Positions 52,571 to 61,462 of a DNA stretch of 64,000 nucleotides are shown in pieces. Within the stretch, counting starts at the first letter, position 1; each line of letters begins with the position of its first letter. The notes below the pieces were generated by a model that saw nothing but the letters and a program-made list of their open reading frames with translations, had not been told where the DNA came from and did not search any database. The position numbers and the translations under genes were made by a program. This DNA is from JAIBJN01 sp963838795 (GTDB lineage: Bacteria > Actinomycetota > Thermoleophilia > Gaiellales > Gaiellaceae): NCBI GenBank assembly GCA_963838795.1, contig CAWISL010000010.1, forward strand, positions 62,001-126,000. The letters run 5' to 3'.

Positions 52571-53437
52571 ATGAGCTCGATCGCCGAACGGAGTGGGAAA
52601 CACGACTTCTCCGCCGAGATCCACGTCTACGAGCCGCACAAGGTCGGGCTGCCGCCGCTGGGCACCTATCTCCGCCAGCTCTGGCGGCGGCGCGAGTTCG
52701 CCTTCGAGCTCGCTCGCACGGACCTCCTCAGCAAGCACTACAACACGGCGCTCGGCCAGCTCTGGCTGATTCTCAACCCGCTCTTCCTCGGTCTCGTCTA
52801 CTTCGCGCTCGTCCAGATCATTGGCCGCCGAGGAGGAACGGTCGTCGGCCTGGCCTACCTCCTCTTGGGCCTGTTCACCTTCCGCCTCGTGAGCTCGTCC
52901 GTCAGTCAGGGCGCGCGGTCGGTCGTCGGCGGCGGACGGCTGATCCTGAACAGCGCCTTTCCCCGAACGCTCCTGCCGCTGTCGTCGGTTCTGACCTCCT
53001 TCATGCTGTTCCTGCCGACGATCGCCGTGTACGCGGTGGTGCACGTCATCGCCGGCCTGCCGATCACGCCGTACATCCTGTGGGGGATCCCCATCATCGC
53101 GATGCTCATCGTCTTCGCCGCCGGGATCGCGATGCTGGTCGCGGCCATCCAGGTCTACTTCCGTGACCTCACCTCCTTCCTGCGGTACATGCTGCGGATC
53201 TGGCTCTACGCGTCCCCCGTGCTCTGGGTCACCGACCAGGTGCCGGAGAAGTACCAGCCGTTCCTGTACATCAACCCGCTCTATCCGCCGCTGACGGCGC
53301 TGAGCCAGTCGGTCGACCTCGGCCGGATGCCCGACATCCACCTGCTCCTCCTGACGCTGGCATGGGCGGTCGCGGCGCTCGTCGGCGGCGGGCTGTTCTT
53401 CATCTCGAGGGAGCGTGAGTTCGCTGTCCGCCTCTAG
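52571..53437 (+). CDS. Polysaccharide ABC exporter permease (Wzm-like)
   Basis: A 288-residue ABC-2 permease with six helices, preceded by an amphipathic N-terminus (RREFAFELARTDLLSKHYN). SKHYNTALGQLWLILNPLF and PLYPPLTALSQSV are typical of Wzm/TagG-type exporters of O-antigen or teichoic acid. It works with the ATPase that starts inside its 3' end (23-base overlap). It should export the lipid-linked glycan made by this locus. Confidence 0.92.
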   Translation: MSSIAERSGKHDFSAEIHVYEPHKVGLPPLGTYLRQLWRRREFAFELARTDLLSKHYNTALGQLWLILNPLFLGLVYFALVQIIGRRGGTVVGLAYLLLGLFTFRLVSSSVSQGARSVVGGGRLILNSAFPRTLLPLSSVLTSFMLFLPTIAVYAVVHVIAGLPITPYILWGIPIIAMLIVFAAGIAMLVAAIQVYFRDLTSFLRYMLRIWLYASPVLWVTDQVPEKYQPFLYINPLYPPLTALSQSVDLGRMPDIHLLLLTLAWAVAALVGGGLFFISREREFAVRL

Positions 53438-54245
53438 CAAGGCGGCGCCCCTGCTGGCGGAGCAACCTGCCCGCGCGGCCGACTCGGCCGTGAAGGTGGA
53501 GAACCTCCTGATGACGTATCGCACGACCGTCGAGAAGAGGCCGACGTTCAAGAAGGCGCTCATGAGGCTCGGGCGGAACGAGCGTGTCGTGCGCACGATC
53601 GAGGCCGTCCGCGACGTCTCCTTCGAGGTGCCGCACGGGGCCGTCCTCGGAATCATCGGACGCAACGGCGCCGGCAAGTCCACTCTCATGCGCGCCGTCG
53701 CGGGAATCCTGCCGCCCACCGGGGGACGGGTGGAGGTGCATGGACGCGTGAGCACGCTGCTCGCACTCGGCGTCGGCTTCAAGGCAGAGCTGACGGGACG
53801 CGAGAACGTCGTCCTCGGCGGGCTCGCCGCCGGGCTGACGCGGGACGAGCTGGCCGAGAAGTACGAGGAGATCGCCGAGTTCGCCGAACTTGGCGATTTC
53901 ATGGACCTGCCCATGCGCACCTACTCCTCCGGGATGTACGGCCGCCTCGCCTTCTCCGTGGCCATCAGCATGGAGCCGGACATCCTCCTGATCGACGAGG
54001 CGCTCTCGGTCGGCGACGCGCGCTTCAAGGAGAAGTCGTTCGAGAGGATGCGCGAGCTCTGCACCAACGCGAGCACGATCCTCCTGGTCAGCCACGGGAT
54101 GAAGGCGATCCGCAAGCTCGCCAACGAGGTCATCTGGCTGGACAAGGGCGAGCTGGCGATGCAAGGGGAAGCGGAGGCCGTGATCGAGGAGTACACGCGC
54201 TTCCTCGACCTGCGCGACGAGGACGTCGCGGAGGAGGACGTCTAG
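53415..54245 (+). CDS. Polysaccharide ABC exporter ATPase (Wzt-like)
   Basis: A 276-residue ATPase of the TagH/Wzt class. Walker A is GRNGAGKST, the family stretch VSTLLALGVGFKAELTGREN follows, the signature is YSSGMYGRLAFS and Walker B ILLIDEALSVGD. It ends soon after the ATPase domain, so there is no C-terminal carbohydrate-binding module as in classic Wzt. A long N-terminal extension (YRTTVEKRPTFKKALMRLGR) is usual in this class. Directly followed by a sulfotransferase gene 10 bases on. Confidence 0.92.
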   Translation: MSSLSASSKAAPLLAEQPARAADSAVKVENLLMTYRTTVEKRPTFKKALMRLGRNERVVRTIEAVRDVSFEVPHGAVLGIIGRNGAGKSTLMRAVAGILPPTGGRVEVHGRVSTLLALGVGFKAELTGRENVVLGGLAAGLTRDELAEKYEEIAEFAELGDFMDLPMRTYSSGMYGRLAFSVAISMEPDILLIDEALSVGDARFKEKSFERMRELCTNASTILLVSHGMKAIRKLANEVIWLDKGELAMQGEAEAVIEEYTRFLDLRDEDVAEEDV

Positions 54246-54255
54246 GCATCCTCGA

Positions 54256-55017
54256 ATGGCGCTCCATTTCATCCACGTCTCCAAGTCCGGTGGTAGCACG
54301 CTCCGGTATGCGATTCGACAGGCACGGAGGGTCAACGGGGGCACGCTCGACTCCGAGTGGGGGCCGATCTGGGGGCATAACCACCGGTTCACGATGTCCG
54401 ACCTCGAAGAGGGCGAGATGGCCGTCTTCGCTCTGCGCGATCCGATCACCCGGTTCGTCTCCGGCTTCTACAGCCGGCTTCGGGAAGGGGCGCCCCGCTA
54501 CCACATCCATCACACGCCGGCGGAGCGGCGGGCGTTCGAGTGGTTCCCGACCCCGCAGGCGCTGGCGGACTCGCTGGCCGAGAAGCGGGGGAAGGATCAC
54601 CGACGCGCGAGGATCGCGATGGAGTCGATCGGCCACGTGAAACGTCGCATGACCTTCTGGACGGGGAAGCCCGATTACCTGCGGGGAAACCTCGACCGTA
54701 TTCTCTACATCGCCCGGCAGGAGACGCTCTCGGAGGACTGGGAGAAGCTGAAGGAGTTGCTCGACATGCCACGTGAGGTGATGCTGTCGGGCGACGACAC
54801 GATCGCGCATCGCACCGCCTACGTCGGCGATCGCATCATCAACGAGAAGGGGACGCAGGCCCTCCGGCAGTGGTACGCGGAGGATTACGAGCTGCTCGCC
54901 ATCGCCGATCAGTTCCGGGCGGGAACCGTGCAGCAGCAGCCGCCGCCTGCGAGGCTCTCTCGCATCGCCGCGCTGCGTGGCTCGTGGGACAGACGGCGGT
55001 CGGCTGCCGCCGGCTAG
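54256..55017 (+). CDS. Sulfotransferase family protein (pair A, copy 1)
   Basis: A 253-residue protein of the Sulfotransfer_2 type, expected to use PAPS. The 5'-phosphosulfate loop is FIHVSKSGGSTLRYAIRQ (canonical HIPKTGGT) and the 3'-phosphate loop ALRDPITRFVSGFYSR, both well kept. It lies 10 bases after the Wzt-like gene, so it belongs to the exporter operon and probably sulfates the exported glycan. The next gene is a close paralogue. The C-terminal 30 residues are basic and Pro-rich. Confidence 0.82.
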   Translation: MALHFIHVSKSGGSTLRYAIRQARRVNGGTLDSEWGPIWGHNHRFTMSDLEEGEMAVFALRDPITRFVSGFYSRLREGAPRYHIHHTPAERRAFEWFPTPQALADSLAEKRGKDHRRARIAMESIGHVKRRMTFWTGKPDYLRGNLDRILYIARQETLSEDWEKLKELLDMPREVMLSGDDTIAHRTAYVGDRIINEKGTQALRQWYAEDYELLAIADQFRAGTVQQQPPPARLSRIAALRGSWDRRRSAAAG

Positions 55018-55099
55018 GGCTCTGCCGCGTCGGGCCGACCGCACGGCCTGACGATGTCGGACTGCCGTCCGTTGAGGCCGAGTACGCTACGGCTCGGAA

Positions 55100-55828
55100 A
55101 TGGCGGTGCACTTCCTGCACATCTCCAAGACTGGCGGCAGCGCAGTCAAGCACGCCATCCGGCAGGCGCGAAAGGACGCGGGAGGCACGCTGCTTAGCCC
55201 ATGGGGCCCGATCTTGGGCCACAAGCACAGGTTCCGGCTCTCCGATGTCCCCGACGGCGAGAAGGCCGTCATCACCCTCCGGGACCCGATCTCTCGCTTC
55301 GTCTCCGGGTTCTACAGCCGCCAGCGTAAGGGAGCGCCACGATACACAAGGGAATGGTCGGAACGGGAAAGGCTCGCGTTCGAGTGGTTCGCCACGCCTG
55401 CGGAGCTCGCTGAGGCGCTTGCCGAGCCGGAAGGGGACCTGAAGGAGCGCGCCGAGTTCGCAATGCAGTCGATGTTCCATTTGAGGCGCCGACAAGCCAG
55501 TTGGACCGGTCCGCCCGCCTACCTGCTGTTGCACCTCGACAAGGTTTTCTACTTCGCCCGGCAGGAGACTCTGGACGAAGATTGGGAGAGGCTGAAGGAC
55601 CTGCTGGGGCTCCCGGCAGGCCTCGCTCTACCGCGCGACGCCGCCGCCGCCCATCGAACACCCTACGTCCACGACTTCTCCTTGAGCGACAAGGCGGTGC
55701 ACGCCCTCCATGCGTGGTATGGCAGCGACTTCGAGATACTCGGGATCGCCGAGGGCGTGCGGGAGGGGCTGCCTCCACCTCGTGCTCCGCTTCGGGCACG
55801 CGTCAAGTCACTGATCGGCAAGCACTAG
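55100..55828 (+). CDS. Sulfotransferase family protein (pair A, copy 2)
   Basis: A 242-residue paralogue of the preceding gene, alignable throughout and roughly half identical by eye. PAPS loops: FLHISKTGGSAVKHAIRQAR and TLRDPISRFVSGFYSRQRKG. The shared middle motif YFARQETLDEDWERLKDLL also occurs in copy 1. Charged residues differ around the acceptor region (SERERLAFEWF), suggesting a different sulfation position. Tandem duplication is the likely origin. Confidence 0.82.
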   Translation: MAVHFLHISKTGGSAVKHAIRQARKDAGGTLLSPWGPILGHKHRFRLSDVPDGEKAVITLRDPISRFVSGFYSRQRKGAPRYTREWSERERLAFEWFATPAELAEALAEPEGDLKERAEFAMQSMFHLRRRQASWTGPPAYLLLHLDKVFYFARQETLDEDWERLKDLLGLPAGLALPRDAAAAHRTPYVHDFSLSDKAVHALHAWYGSDFEILGIAEGVREGLPPPRAPLRARVKSLIGKH

Positions 55829-55957
55829 TCGCGTTCGAGTCGAGTTCTGAACGTCGTCCCGGTCGAGCATCAGCAGTGCGGCGTGTCTGTCTCCGCCAGC
55901 TGCTACGATCGACCGCCGTGGGCATGAGGGCGCGATGTCCAGTAGCCGAGAAGCATC

Positions 55958-55962
55958 GGAGG
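55958..55962 (+). promoter_or_regulatory. Ribosome binding site deciding the SQD1-like start
   Basis: GGAGG five bases before the GTG at 55968. It fixes that GTG (protein beginning MRILILGGDGF) as the start in preference to the in-frame ATG at 55935, which would place 11 extra residues before the nucleotide-binding strand and has no ribosome site. Confidence 0.6.
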
Positions 55963-55967
55963 TTTGT

Positions 55968-57239
55968 GTGCGTATCTTGATCCTGGGTGGAGACGGTTTC
56001 TGCGGGTGGCCGACAGCTCTGCACCTCTCGCAGCGAGGTCACGACGTGACGATCGTCGACAACTTCGCCCGGAGGCACGCCGACATCGAGCTCGAGGCTT
56101 CCTCGTTGACGCCGATCGAGACGCTTGGAACGAGGCTGGAGACCTGGCGCGAGCTCACAGGACGCGAGATCGCGTTTCACAGGCTGAACGTGGCTGAGAA
56201 CTATCGCGAGCTCCTCGATCTGCTCGCCCAGTTCCGACCGGACGCGGTCGTCCACTTTGCCGAGCAGCGCGCCGCGCCGTATTCCATGAAGAGCTCGTGG
56301 CACAAGCGCTACACGGTCAGCAACAACTTGAACGCCACGAACAACCTCTTGGCCGCGATCGTGGAGTCGGGGCTCGACGTGCACGTCGTTCACCTGGGAA
56401 CGATGGGCGTCTACGGCTACGGCGCTGCGGGTGTGAAGATTCCGGAGGGATACCTCCGCGTGAAGATCGAGACCGACGACGGGAGCTACGTCGAGCAGGA
56501 GATCCTCTTCCCGCCGAACCCGGGCAGCATCTACCACATGACGAAGACGCAGGACCAGCTCCTCTTCGCCTACTACAACAAGAACGACGAAGTCCGCGTC
56601 ACCGACCTGCACCAGGGGATCGTCTGGGGCACGCAGACGGTCGAGACGCGCCTCGACGAGCGATTGATCAACCGATTCGATTACGACGGGGACTACGGAA
56701 CCGTCCTCAATCGATTCGTCATGCAGGCAGCAATCGGCTACCCGCTCACCGTGCACGGCACGGGCGGGCAGACGCGCGCGTTCATCCACCTCCAGGACAG
56801 CGTCCGCTGCATCCAACTCGCCGTGGAGAATCCGCCACAGGCCGGCGAGCGGGTGCGGATTTTCAACCAGATGACCGAGACTCATCGCCTCATTGATCTG
56901 GCGGAGCTCGTCTCGCGGTTGACCGGCGCGCCGATCGACTTCGTCGAGAATCCTCGCAACGAGGCGGCCGACAACGATCTCTTCGTCGAGAACCGCCAGC
57001 TTCTCGACCTGGGGCTCGTCCCCGTAACGCTCGAGGAGGGCTTGCTGAACGAGGTGGCTGAGATCGCTCAGAAGTACGCGACCCGTTGTGACCGCACCAA
57101 GATTCCGTCCAAGTCGTACTGGCGGCGCCGCGACGCTCAGGACGCCGAAGCGACCGAGCAGCCGACCTACAGTTCCAACGGCCAAGGCGAGGACCGCGCG
57201 GCCGCCGTCGAGGACACGGGCCGCCCGGTCGCCCGCTAG
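55968..57239 (+). CDS. UDP-sulfoquinovose synthase-like protein
   Basis: A 423-residue extended SDR of the SQD1/SqdB family. The NAD loop is ILGGDGFCGWPTALHLSQRG. Family hallmarks follow: DAVVHFAEQRAAPYSM, LGTMGVYGY with the catalytic Thr, YHMTK with Tyr and Lys, TDLHQGIVWGTQTVET, NRFDYDGDYGTVLNRFVMQA, and the end ENPRNEAADN plus LLDLGLVP. SQD1 converts UDP-glucose and sulfite to UDP-sulfoquinovose, the head group of sulfolipid. The insertion around YGAAGVKIPEGYLRVKIET differs from plant SQD1, so a related sulfo- or deoxy-sugar is possible. No sqdX is adjacent. Confidence 0.82.
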   Translation: MRILILGGDGFCGWPTALHLSQRGHDVTIVDNFARRHADIELEASSLTPIETLGTRLETWRELTGREIAFHRLNVAENYRELLDLLAQFRPDAVVHFAEQRAAPYSMKSSWHKRYTVSNNLNATNNLLAAIVESGLDVHVVHLGTMGVYGYGAAGVKIPEGYLRVKIETDDGSYVEQEILFPPNPGSIYHMTKTQDQLLFAYYNKNDEVRVTDLHQGIVWGTQTVETRLDERLINRFDYDGDYGTVLNRFVMQAAIGYPLTVHGTGGQTRAFIHLQDSVRCIQLAVENPPQAGERVRIFNQMTETHRLIDLAELVSRLTGAPIDFVENPRNEAADNDLFVENRQLLDLGLVPVTLEEGLLNEVAEIAQKYATRCDRTKIPSKSYWRRRDAQDAEATEQPTYSSNGQGEDRAAAVEDTGRPVAR

Positions 57240-57244
57240 AGCGC

Positions 57245-58174
57245 ATTCCCGGGCGAATCCTCGTCACCGGCGGCTTCGGCTTCATCGGCGCGAATCTGAT
57301 CCTTGCGCTCCTCGAGCGCGGCGTCTCGGTCCGCGCGCTCGACAACCTCTCACGAGGGAGTCGCGATAACCTCGCCGGCGTCGAAGTCGAGCTCGTCGAG
57401 GGCGACATCCGCGACGCGGACGTCGTGGCCAGGGCGCTCGACGGCATCGACTCCGTCGTTCACCTGGCCGCGTACGGGTCGGTTGTTGAGTCGGTGGAAG
57501 ACCCGCTCGAGAACTTCGACGTCAACGTGCGCGGGACGCTCGTCCTCCTGCGCGCGTGCGCGGCGGCCGAAGTCGAGAAGTTCGTCTTCGCTTCAACGGG
57601 CGGAGCCCTCATGGGGAATGCGCCGCCGCCGGTCGACGAGTTGACGATTCCCTGGCCCATCTCCCCGTACGGCGCGAGCAAGCTCTGCGGCGAGGCTTAC
57701 TGTCACGCCTTCGCCGGCTCGTTCGGCCTCCCGGTCGTCGGGCTCCGGTTCGCAAACGCCTACGGGCCCGTGTCCGACCACAAGAAGGGCGTGGTGACGG
57801 CTTTTATCAAGCGCGCGCTCCGCGGGGAGCCGCTGATCATCTACGGCGACGGTGCCGCGACGCGAGACTTCCTCTACGTCGACGACCTCTGCGACGGGAT
57901 CCGCGCGGCGATCGACGCGCCCGTCGAGGACGAGGTCGTCCACCTCGCTTCGGGCGAGGGGACGTCGATCGAGGAGCTCGCCCGGCTCGTCCTCGAGCTG
58001 ACGGACGCTCCCGACACACCCATCCGCTACGAAGAGCGGCGGCGCGGAGAGGTCGAGCGGACGTTCGCGAAGCCCGAACGGGCAGCAGAGCTCCTCGGCT
58101 TCACCTCGAGTCACTCACTCCGTGCGGGGATGCGCAAGACCGTAGATTGGTTCCTCGAACGCCGAAGGGGCTAA
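57245..58174 (+). CDS. NAD-dependent sugar epimerase/dehydratase
   Basis: An extended SDR of about 309 residues, UDP-glucose 4-epimerase-like. RILVTGGFGFIGANLILALL binds NAD, VVHLAAYGSVVESVEDP and FASTGGALMG precede the catalytic YGASK, and LRFANAYGPVSDHKKGVV and AATRDFLYVDDLCDGI complete the pattern. The frame is open from upstream of 57245 but has no ATG, GTG or TTG before the NAD loop; an ATT at 57245 or a hidden base error must account for the start. It lies directly after the SQD1-like gene, so the two probably act on the same nucleotide-sugar pool. Confidence 0.82.
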   Translation: MPGRILVTGGFGFIGANLILALLERGVSVRALDNLSRGSRDNLAGVEVELVEGDIRDADVVARALDGIDSVVHLAAYGSVVESVEDPLENFDVNVRGTLVLLRACAAAEVEKFVFASTGGALMGNAPPPVDELTIPWPISPYGASKLCGEAYCHAFAGSFGLPVVGLRFANAYGPVSDHKKGVVTAFIKRALRGEPLIIYGDGAATRDFLYVDDLCDGIRAAIDAPVEDEVVHLASGEGTSIEELARLVLELTDAPDTPIRYEERRRGEVERTFAKPERAAELLGFTSSHSLRAGMRKTVDWFLERRRG

Positions 58175-58364
58175 GCGTCTGCCTGCGCTCGGGACGGCGG
58201 AGCGTCCTTCCGGCGAACCCCGGCGCTCGGTGGAGGTAAGGTGCCGACGGAACTTCCTTCGCATGCACGCGGCGTGGTTGTACCGCGTGCCCGGCTCGGT
58301 CTGCGCGGGACGCGTCCCGGGCTGAACGCCAGAAGCGCCACGGCCACCAGAAGTCACGTCCGAC

Positions 58365-59111
58365 ATGGTCAACCCAATTTCGACGGAAACCTCGTACGCC
58401 GGCGGCGGGGACCCGACGCGGACGGAGATGAAGGCCTATTACCCGAACCTCAGTCTCGCTTACCACGTCCACGCGCTGCCCGACCACGGTCTGGTGTACA
58501 TCAAGAATCCCAAGGCAGCCTGCTCCACGGTCCTGGTGTGGCTGAGCCGGCTCCAAAGCGGTCAGGACGACTTCAGCCCAAAGAACGTCCACACCGAGCA
58601 CCTGCTGCTGCGTCCGGCGGACCTGGGCTGGCCGTGCATCAGCCGAATGCTGGGTGGGACGGCCTACCGCTTCACATTCGTGCGCGACCCGTTGCGCCGC
58701 CTGGAGTCGGCCTTCAGCGACAAGATCGTGAAGGCAGTCTCTTCGCAGTGGCGCGACAAGATCCGGCGGGCGCTGGGTGTGCCGCCAGGGTCGGAGGAGC
58801 CGCTCAGCTTCGAGCAGTTCCTCGCCGGGCTCGAGCAGCAGGACCCGGTCACCGAGATGGACCCGCACTGGCGGCCGCAGCACGTGAACCTCATGCACCC
58901 GCTGATCAAGTACGACCGCATCGGCAAGGTGGAGACCTTTGACGAGGATCTTGCCAAGGTTCGCGAGGAGGCGGGCATCCGGGAGGTTCCGGTCGAGAAG
59001 CGCAACATCCGAAGGACGGCCGACGACGACAGCGTGTACGACGGTCGCCCGGACCTGGAAAGACGGGCCCGCGAGATCTTCGCGACGGACCTTGAGCTCT
59101 ACGGCTACTAA
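58365..59111 (+). CDS. Sulfotransferase family protein (pair B, copy 1)
   Basis: A 248-residue carbohydrate-sulfotransferase-like protein (Sulfotransfer_2/HNK-1 type). The 5'-PSB loop is LVYIKNPKAACSTVLVWL and the 3'-PB loop FTFVRDPLRRLESAFSDK. DPHWRPQHVNLMHPLIKYD and the C-terminal DGRPDLERRAREIFATDLEL are also typical. ATG 58365 was used; ATG 58428 (MKAYYPNLSLAYH) is an equally good start and matches the paralogue better. A 190-base gap upstream may hold its promoter. Confidence 0.8.
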   Translation: MVNPISTETSYAGGGDPTRTEMKAYYPNLSLAYHVHALPDHGLVYIKNPKAACSTVLVWLSRLQSGQDDFSPKNVHTEHLLLRPADLGWPCISRMLGGTAYRFTFVRDPLRRLESAFSDKIVKAVSSQWRDKIRRALGVPPGSEEPLSFEQFLAGLEQQDPVTEMDPHWRPQHVNLMHPLIKYDRIGKVETFDEDLAKVREEAGIREVPVEKRNIRRTADDDSVYDGRPDLERRAREIFATDLELYGY

Positions 59112-59135
59112 GCTCGCTTGGCGGTGGGACCGCGC

Positions 59136-60188
59136 TCAGCGTGCCTGGGCCTCGTGCTCAGCCACACGGCGGAGCGGGGCGTGCATCTGCTCGGGAAGCT
59201 CCAGCAGCGTCAAGAAGTGGTCCAGCCGGCCAGGGTCGAGGCGCTGCTCGGTCGTGGTGTTGCGGGACTTCCGGGGGACCCGGAACAGCTGGCCTGTCTC
59301 ATCGCCCAGGAACTCGCGCGCCACGGCACGGTTGGACGCCTCCCACTGCTCCATGAACGCGTCGAGCACGCTGTCGGGGAGCGTCAGGGTCGGGCCGGTG
59401 GAGACCTCGATCAGTCGCTTGACCAGCGCCCGGTTGTCGATCAGTCCTGGCGTGGCTCCCTCGTGCTCGACACGATGAATGTTCAACAGCCGCAGAAACT
59501 CGACGCTCTCGGCGTCGAGACTCGTGTTGAGGTTCGAGACCTGCGTGAAGTCCTTGGCGCGAGCATCGATCCGCGCCGCGTCGAGGAAGTCCTGGAGGAG
59601 CGACCCGTCCACGAAGCGCTCGCGTTCGAAAGGGCGCACGACGAAGTCGGTGGGTGCGAGCAGTCGCTCGTGCATGCGGATGCGACCTCGATAGTCGTAG
59701 AGGCTGGACATATCCTCCTGGGCCCAGTCATGGAGCCGTGCGACCCAGCCGATCTTCACTCCCTGCTGGTAGCGGCTGACCATGTGGTCGTCCTGACGGC
59801 GGAGGTATGCGACCAGGCGCAGGCTCTCGGTGATCCTGTGTGTCAGCCGGGACAGTCGTCGCAACGCCTGCTCCGGAGACCCGAAGAGGATCTCGTCGGA
59901 GAGGAGAACCCTCGTAAGTCCGGAGTCCTCGATCTCCGAGAACAACCGTCGCTTGAACGCTTTCCGGAAACGTGCTGGGTCGGACTGCTTCTCCCGGTAC
60001 CACTCGGGAGAGTTCTCGAGCTCGGTTTCTGATTTGACGAACAGTCCGAGCCGTAAGTGCCGCGCCCGTCCCGGCGTCCGCGGGTAGAGGACACCCAGCT
60101 CACCCAACCGCTCGCGATTCTCGCGGAGGAAGACCTGGATCGAGGTGCTCCCCGCCCTGCCGGTGCCGATGTGCAAGGTGACTTCCAC
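59136..60188 (-). CDS. Sulfotransferase-like protein (pair C, copy 1)
   Basis: A 350-residue protein with a PAPS/P-loop-like opening TLHIGTGRAGSTSIQVFLRE, then LGELGVLYPRTPGRARH. SRVLLSDE-type text (TRVLLSDEILFGSPEQALRR), RLVAYLRRQDDHMVSRYQQG and FVVRPFERERFVDGSLLQDF follow. It is longer than usual sulfotransferases. The assignment rests on the N-terminal loop and on location among sulfotransferases. It is divergent from its paralogue at 60252, with a shared upstream region of about 60 bases. The GTG at 60188 was chosen. Confidence 0.7.
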   Translation of the reverse strand: MEVTLHIGTGRAGSTSIQVFLRENRERLGELGVLYPRTPGRARHLRLGLFVKSETELENSPEWYREKQSDPARFRKAFKRRLFSEIEDSGLTRVLLSDEILFGSPEQALRRLSRLTHRITESLRLVAYLRRQDDHMVSRYQQGVKIGWVARLHDWAQEDMSSLYDYRGRIRMHERLLAPTDFVVRPFERERFVDGSLLQDFLDAARIDARAKDFTQVSNLNTSLDAESVEFLRLLNIHRVEHEGATPGLIDNRALVKRLIEVSTGPTLTLPDSVLDAFMEQWEASNRAVAREFLGDETGQLFRVPRKSRNTTTEQRLDPGRLDHFLTLLELPEQMHAPLRRVAEHEAQAR

Positions 60189-60251
60189 CGACCTGCTCAG
60201 CGGCGAATTCGTGGGTACCGGTGCTGTCCGCGTGAATCGCGTCACGTTCGC

Positions 60252-61412
60252 GTGAGAATATGCTCCACTGCCCGACGCAGCCCAAGTCTGCTGGCCCGGG
60301 TACGGCCTAAGCCCCGGCAATTGCGTTCCCCGACCCCATCCCCGAGCGAGCCGCAGGATGTCATCCTCCACATCGGCTCGGGCAAGACGGGCACCACGTC
60401 GGTGCAGCTCTTCCTGCGCCGGAACCGCAAGCGTCTGGCCGGGCTCGGCGTGCTGTTCCCGCGGACTCCCGGGCAAGGGCGGCACGTCGCGCTGGGGCTC
60501 TTCGCCAAGCCCGACGCCGAGCTCGAGAAGATGATCGCCTGGCGACGCCAGGAACACTCTTCGCCTGCGGAGTTCCGCGAAGTCTTCCGGGACCGCCTAT
60601 CCCGTGAGATCGCCCGCTCGGGGCTCTCGCGTGTTCTCTTCTCCGACGAGGCTCTGTACGGGGCGTCGGACGAGACTCTCCGTCGGTTGCGCGCGTTCAC
60701 CGACGAAATCGCGCGCAGGGTCAGGCTGGTCGTCTACCTGCGCCGTCAGGACGAGCACATGGCCAGCCGCTACCAGCAAGTGGTGAAGACAGGTGAGGTT
60801 CGCCGGCTGTCCGATCGCGTCAGACAGCTCGACCTCACAACGACCTATGACTACCATGCGCGGCTACGAACCTGGGCTCGGCTGCTGGAGCCGACCGACT
60901 TCGTGGTGCGGCCGTTCGAACCTGACCGCTTCGTGGACGGGTCGCTTTACCAGGACTTTCTGGTAGCCAGCGGCGTCGACGCCCAGGTCAGCGAGTTCCA
61001 CGGCGTCAACTCGCAGAACGAGAGCATGGACGCCGAGTCCGTGGAGTTCCTTCGCATCCTGAACCTGTTCCGCCTTGAGCACCACGCCGCCGAACCCGGC
61101 CTGATCGACAACCGGGGCCTTGGCCGTCGCCTCGTCCAGGCGTCGACTGGGCCGAAACTGACGCTGCCGGAGGTCCAGCTTGACGAGTTCATGGCGCAGT
61201 GGGAGGAGTCCAACCGCGCCGTCGCGTATGAATTCCTGGGCGACGAGACGGGCCAGTTGTTCCGGGCCCCGCGCAAGACGAGCAACACGACCACCGAGCA
61301 ACACCTCGACCCCGCCCGGCTAGACCATTTCCTGGCGCTGCTGGAAGTTCCCCAGCAGCTGCACGCGCCGCTGCGCAGGCTCGTGGAACGGGAGGCGACG
61401 GTCCGCCGCTGA
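60252..61412 (+). CDS. Sulfotransferase-like protein (pair C, copy 2)
   Basis: Paralogue of the preceding gene, about half identical by eye over its length. VILHIGSGKTGTTSVQLFLR is a convincing PAPS-binding loop; GVLFPRTPGQGRH, RVLFSDEALYGASDETLRRL, YLRRQDEHMASRYQQV and GDETGQLFRAPRK are shared with copy 1. The start is unsure: GTG 60252 gives an Arg-rich lead of 35 residues, and TTG 60321 starts nearer the conserved domain. The inverted arrangement suggests duplication with inversion. Confidence 0.7.
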   Translation: MRICSTARRSPSLLARVRPKPRQLRSPTPSPSEPQDVILHIGSGKTGTTSVQLFLRRNRKRLAGLGVLFPRTPGQGRHVALGLFAKPDAELEKMIAWRRQEHSSPAEFREVFRDRLSREIARSGLSRVLFSDEALYGASDETLRRLRAFTDEIARRVRLVVYLRRQDEHMASRYQQVVKTGEVRRLSDRVRQLDLTTTYDYHARLRTWARLLEPTDFVVRPFEPDRFVDGSLYQDFLVASGVDAQVSEFHGVNSQNESMDAESVEFLRILNLFRLEHHAAEPGLIDNRGLGRRLVQASTGPKLTLPEVQLDEFMAQWEESNRAVAYEFLGDETGQLFRAPRKTSNTTTEQHLDPARLDHFLALLEVPQQLHAPLRRLVEREATVRR

Positions 61413-61462
61413 CGCACCGCCCCTGTGCAGCTTTGCCTCCGGGCAGGCTAGGGTGGCCGTTC

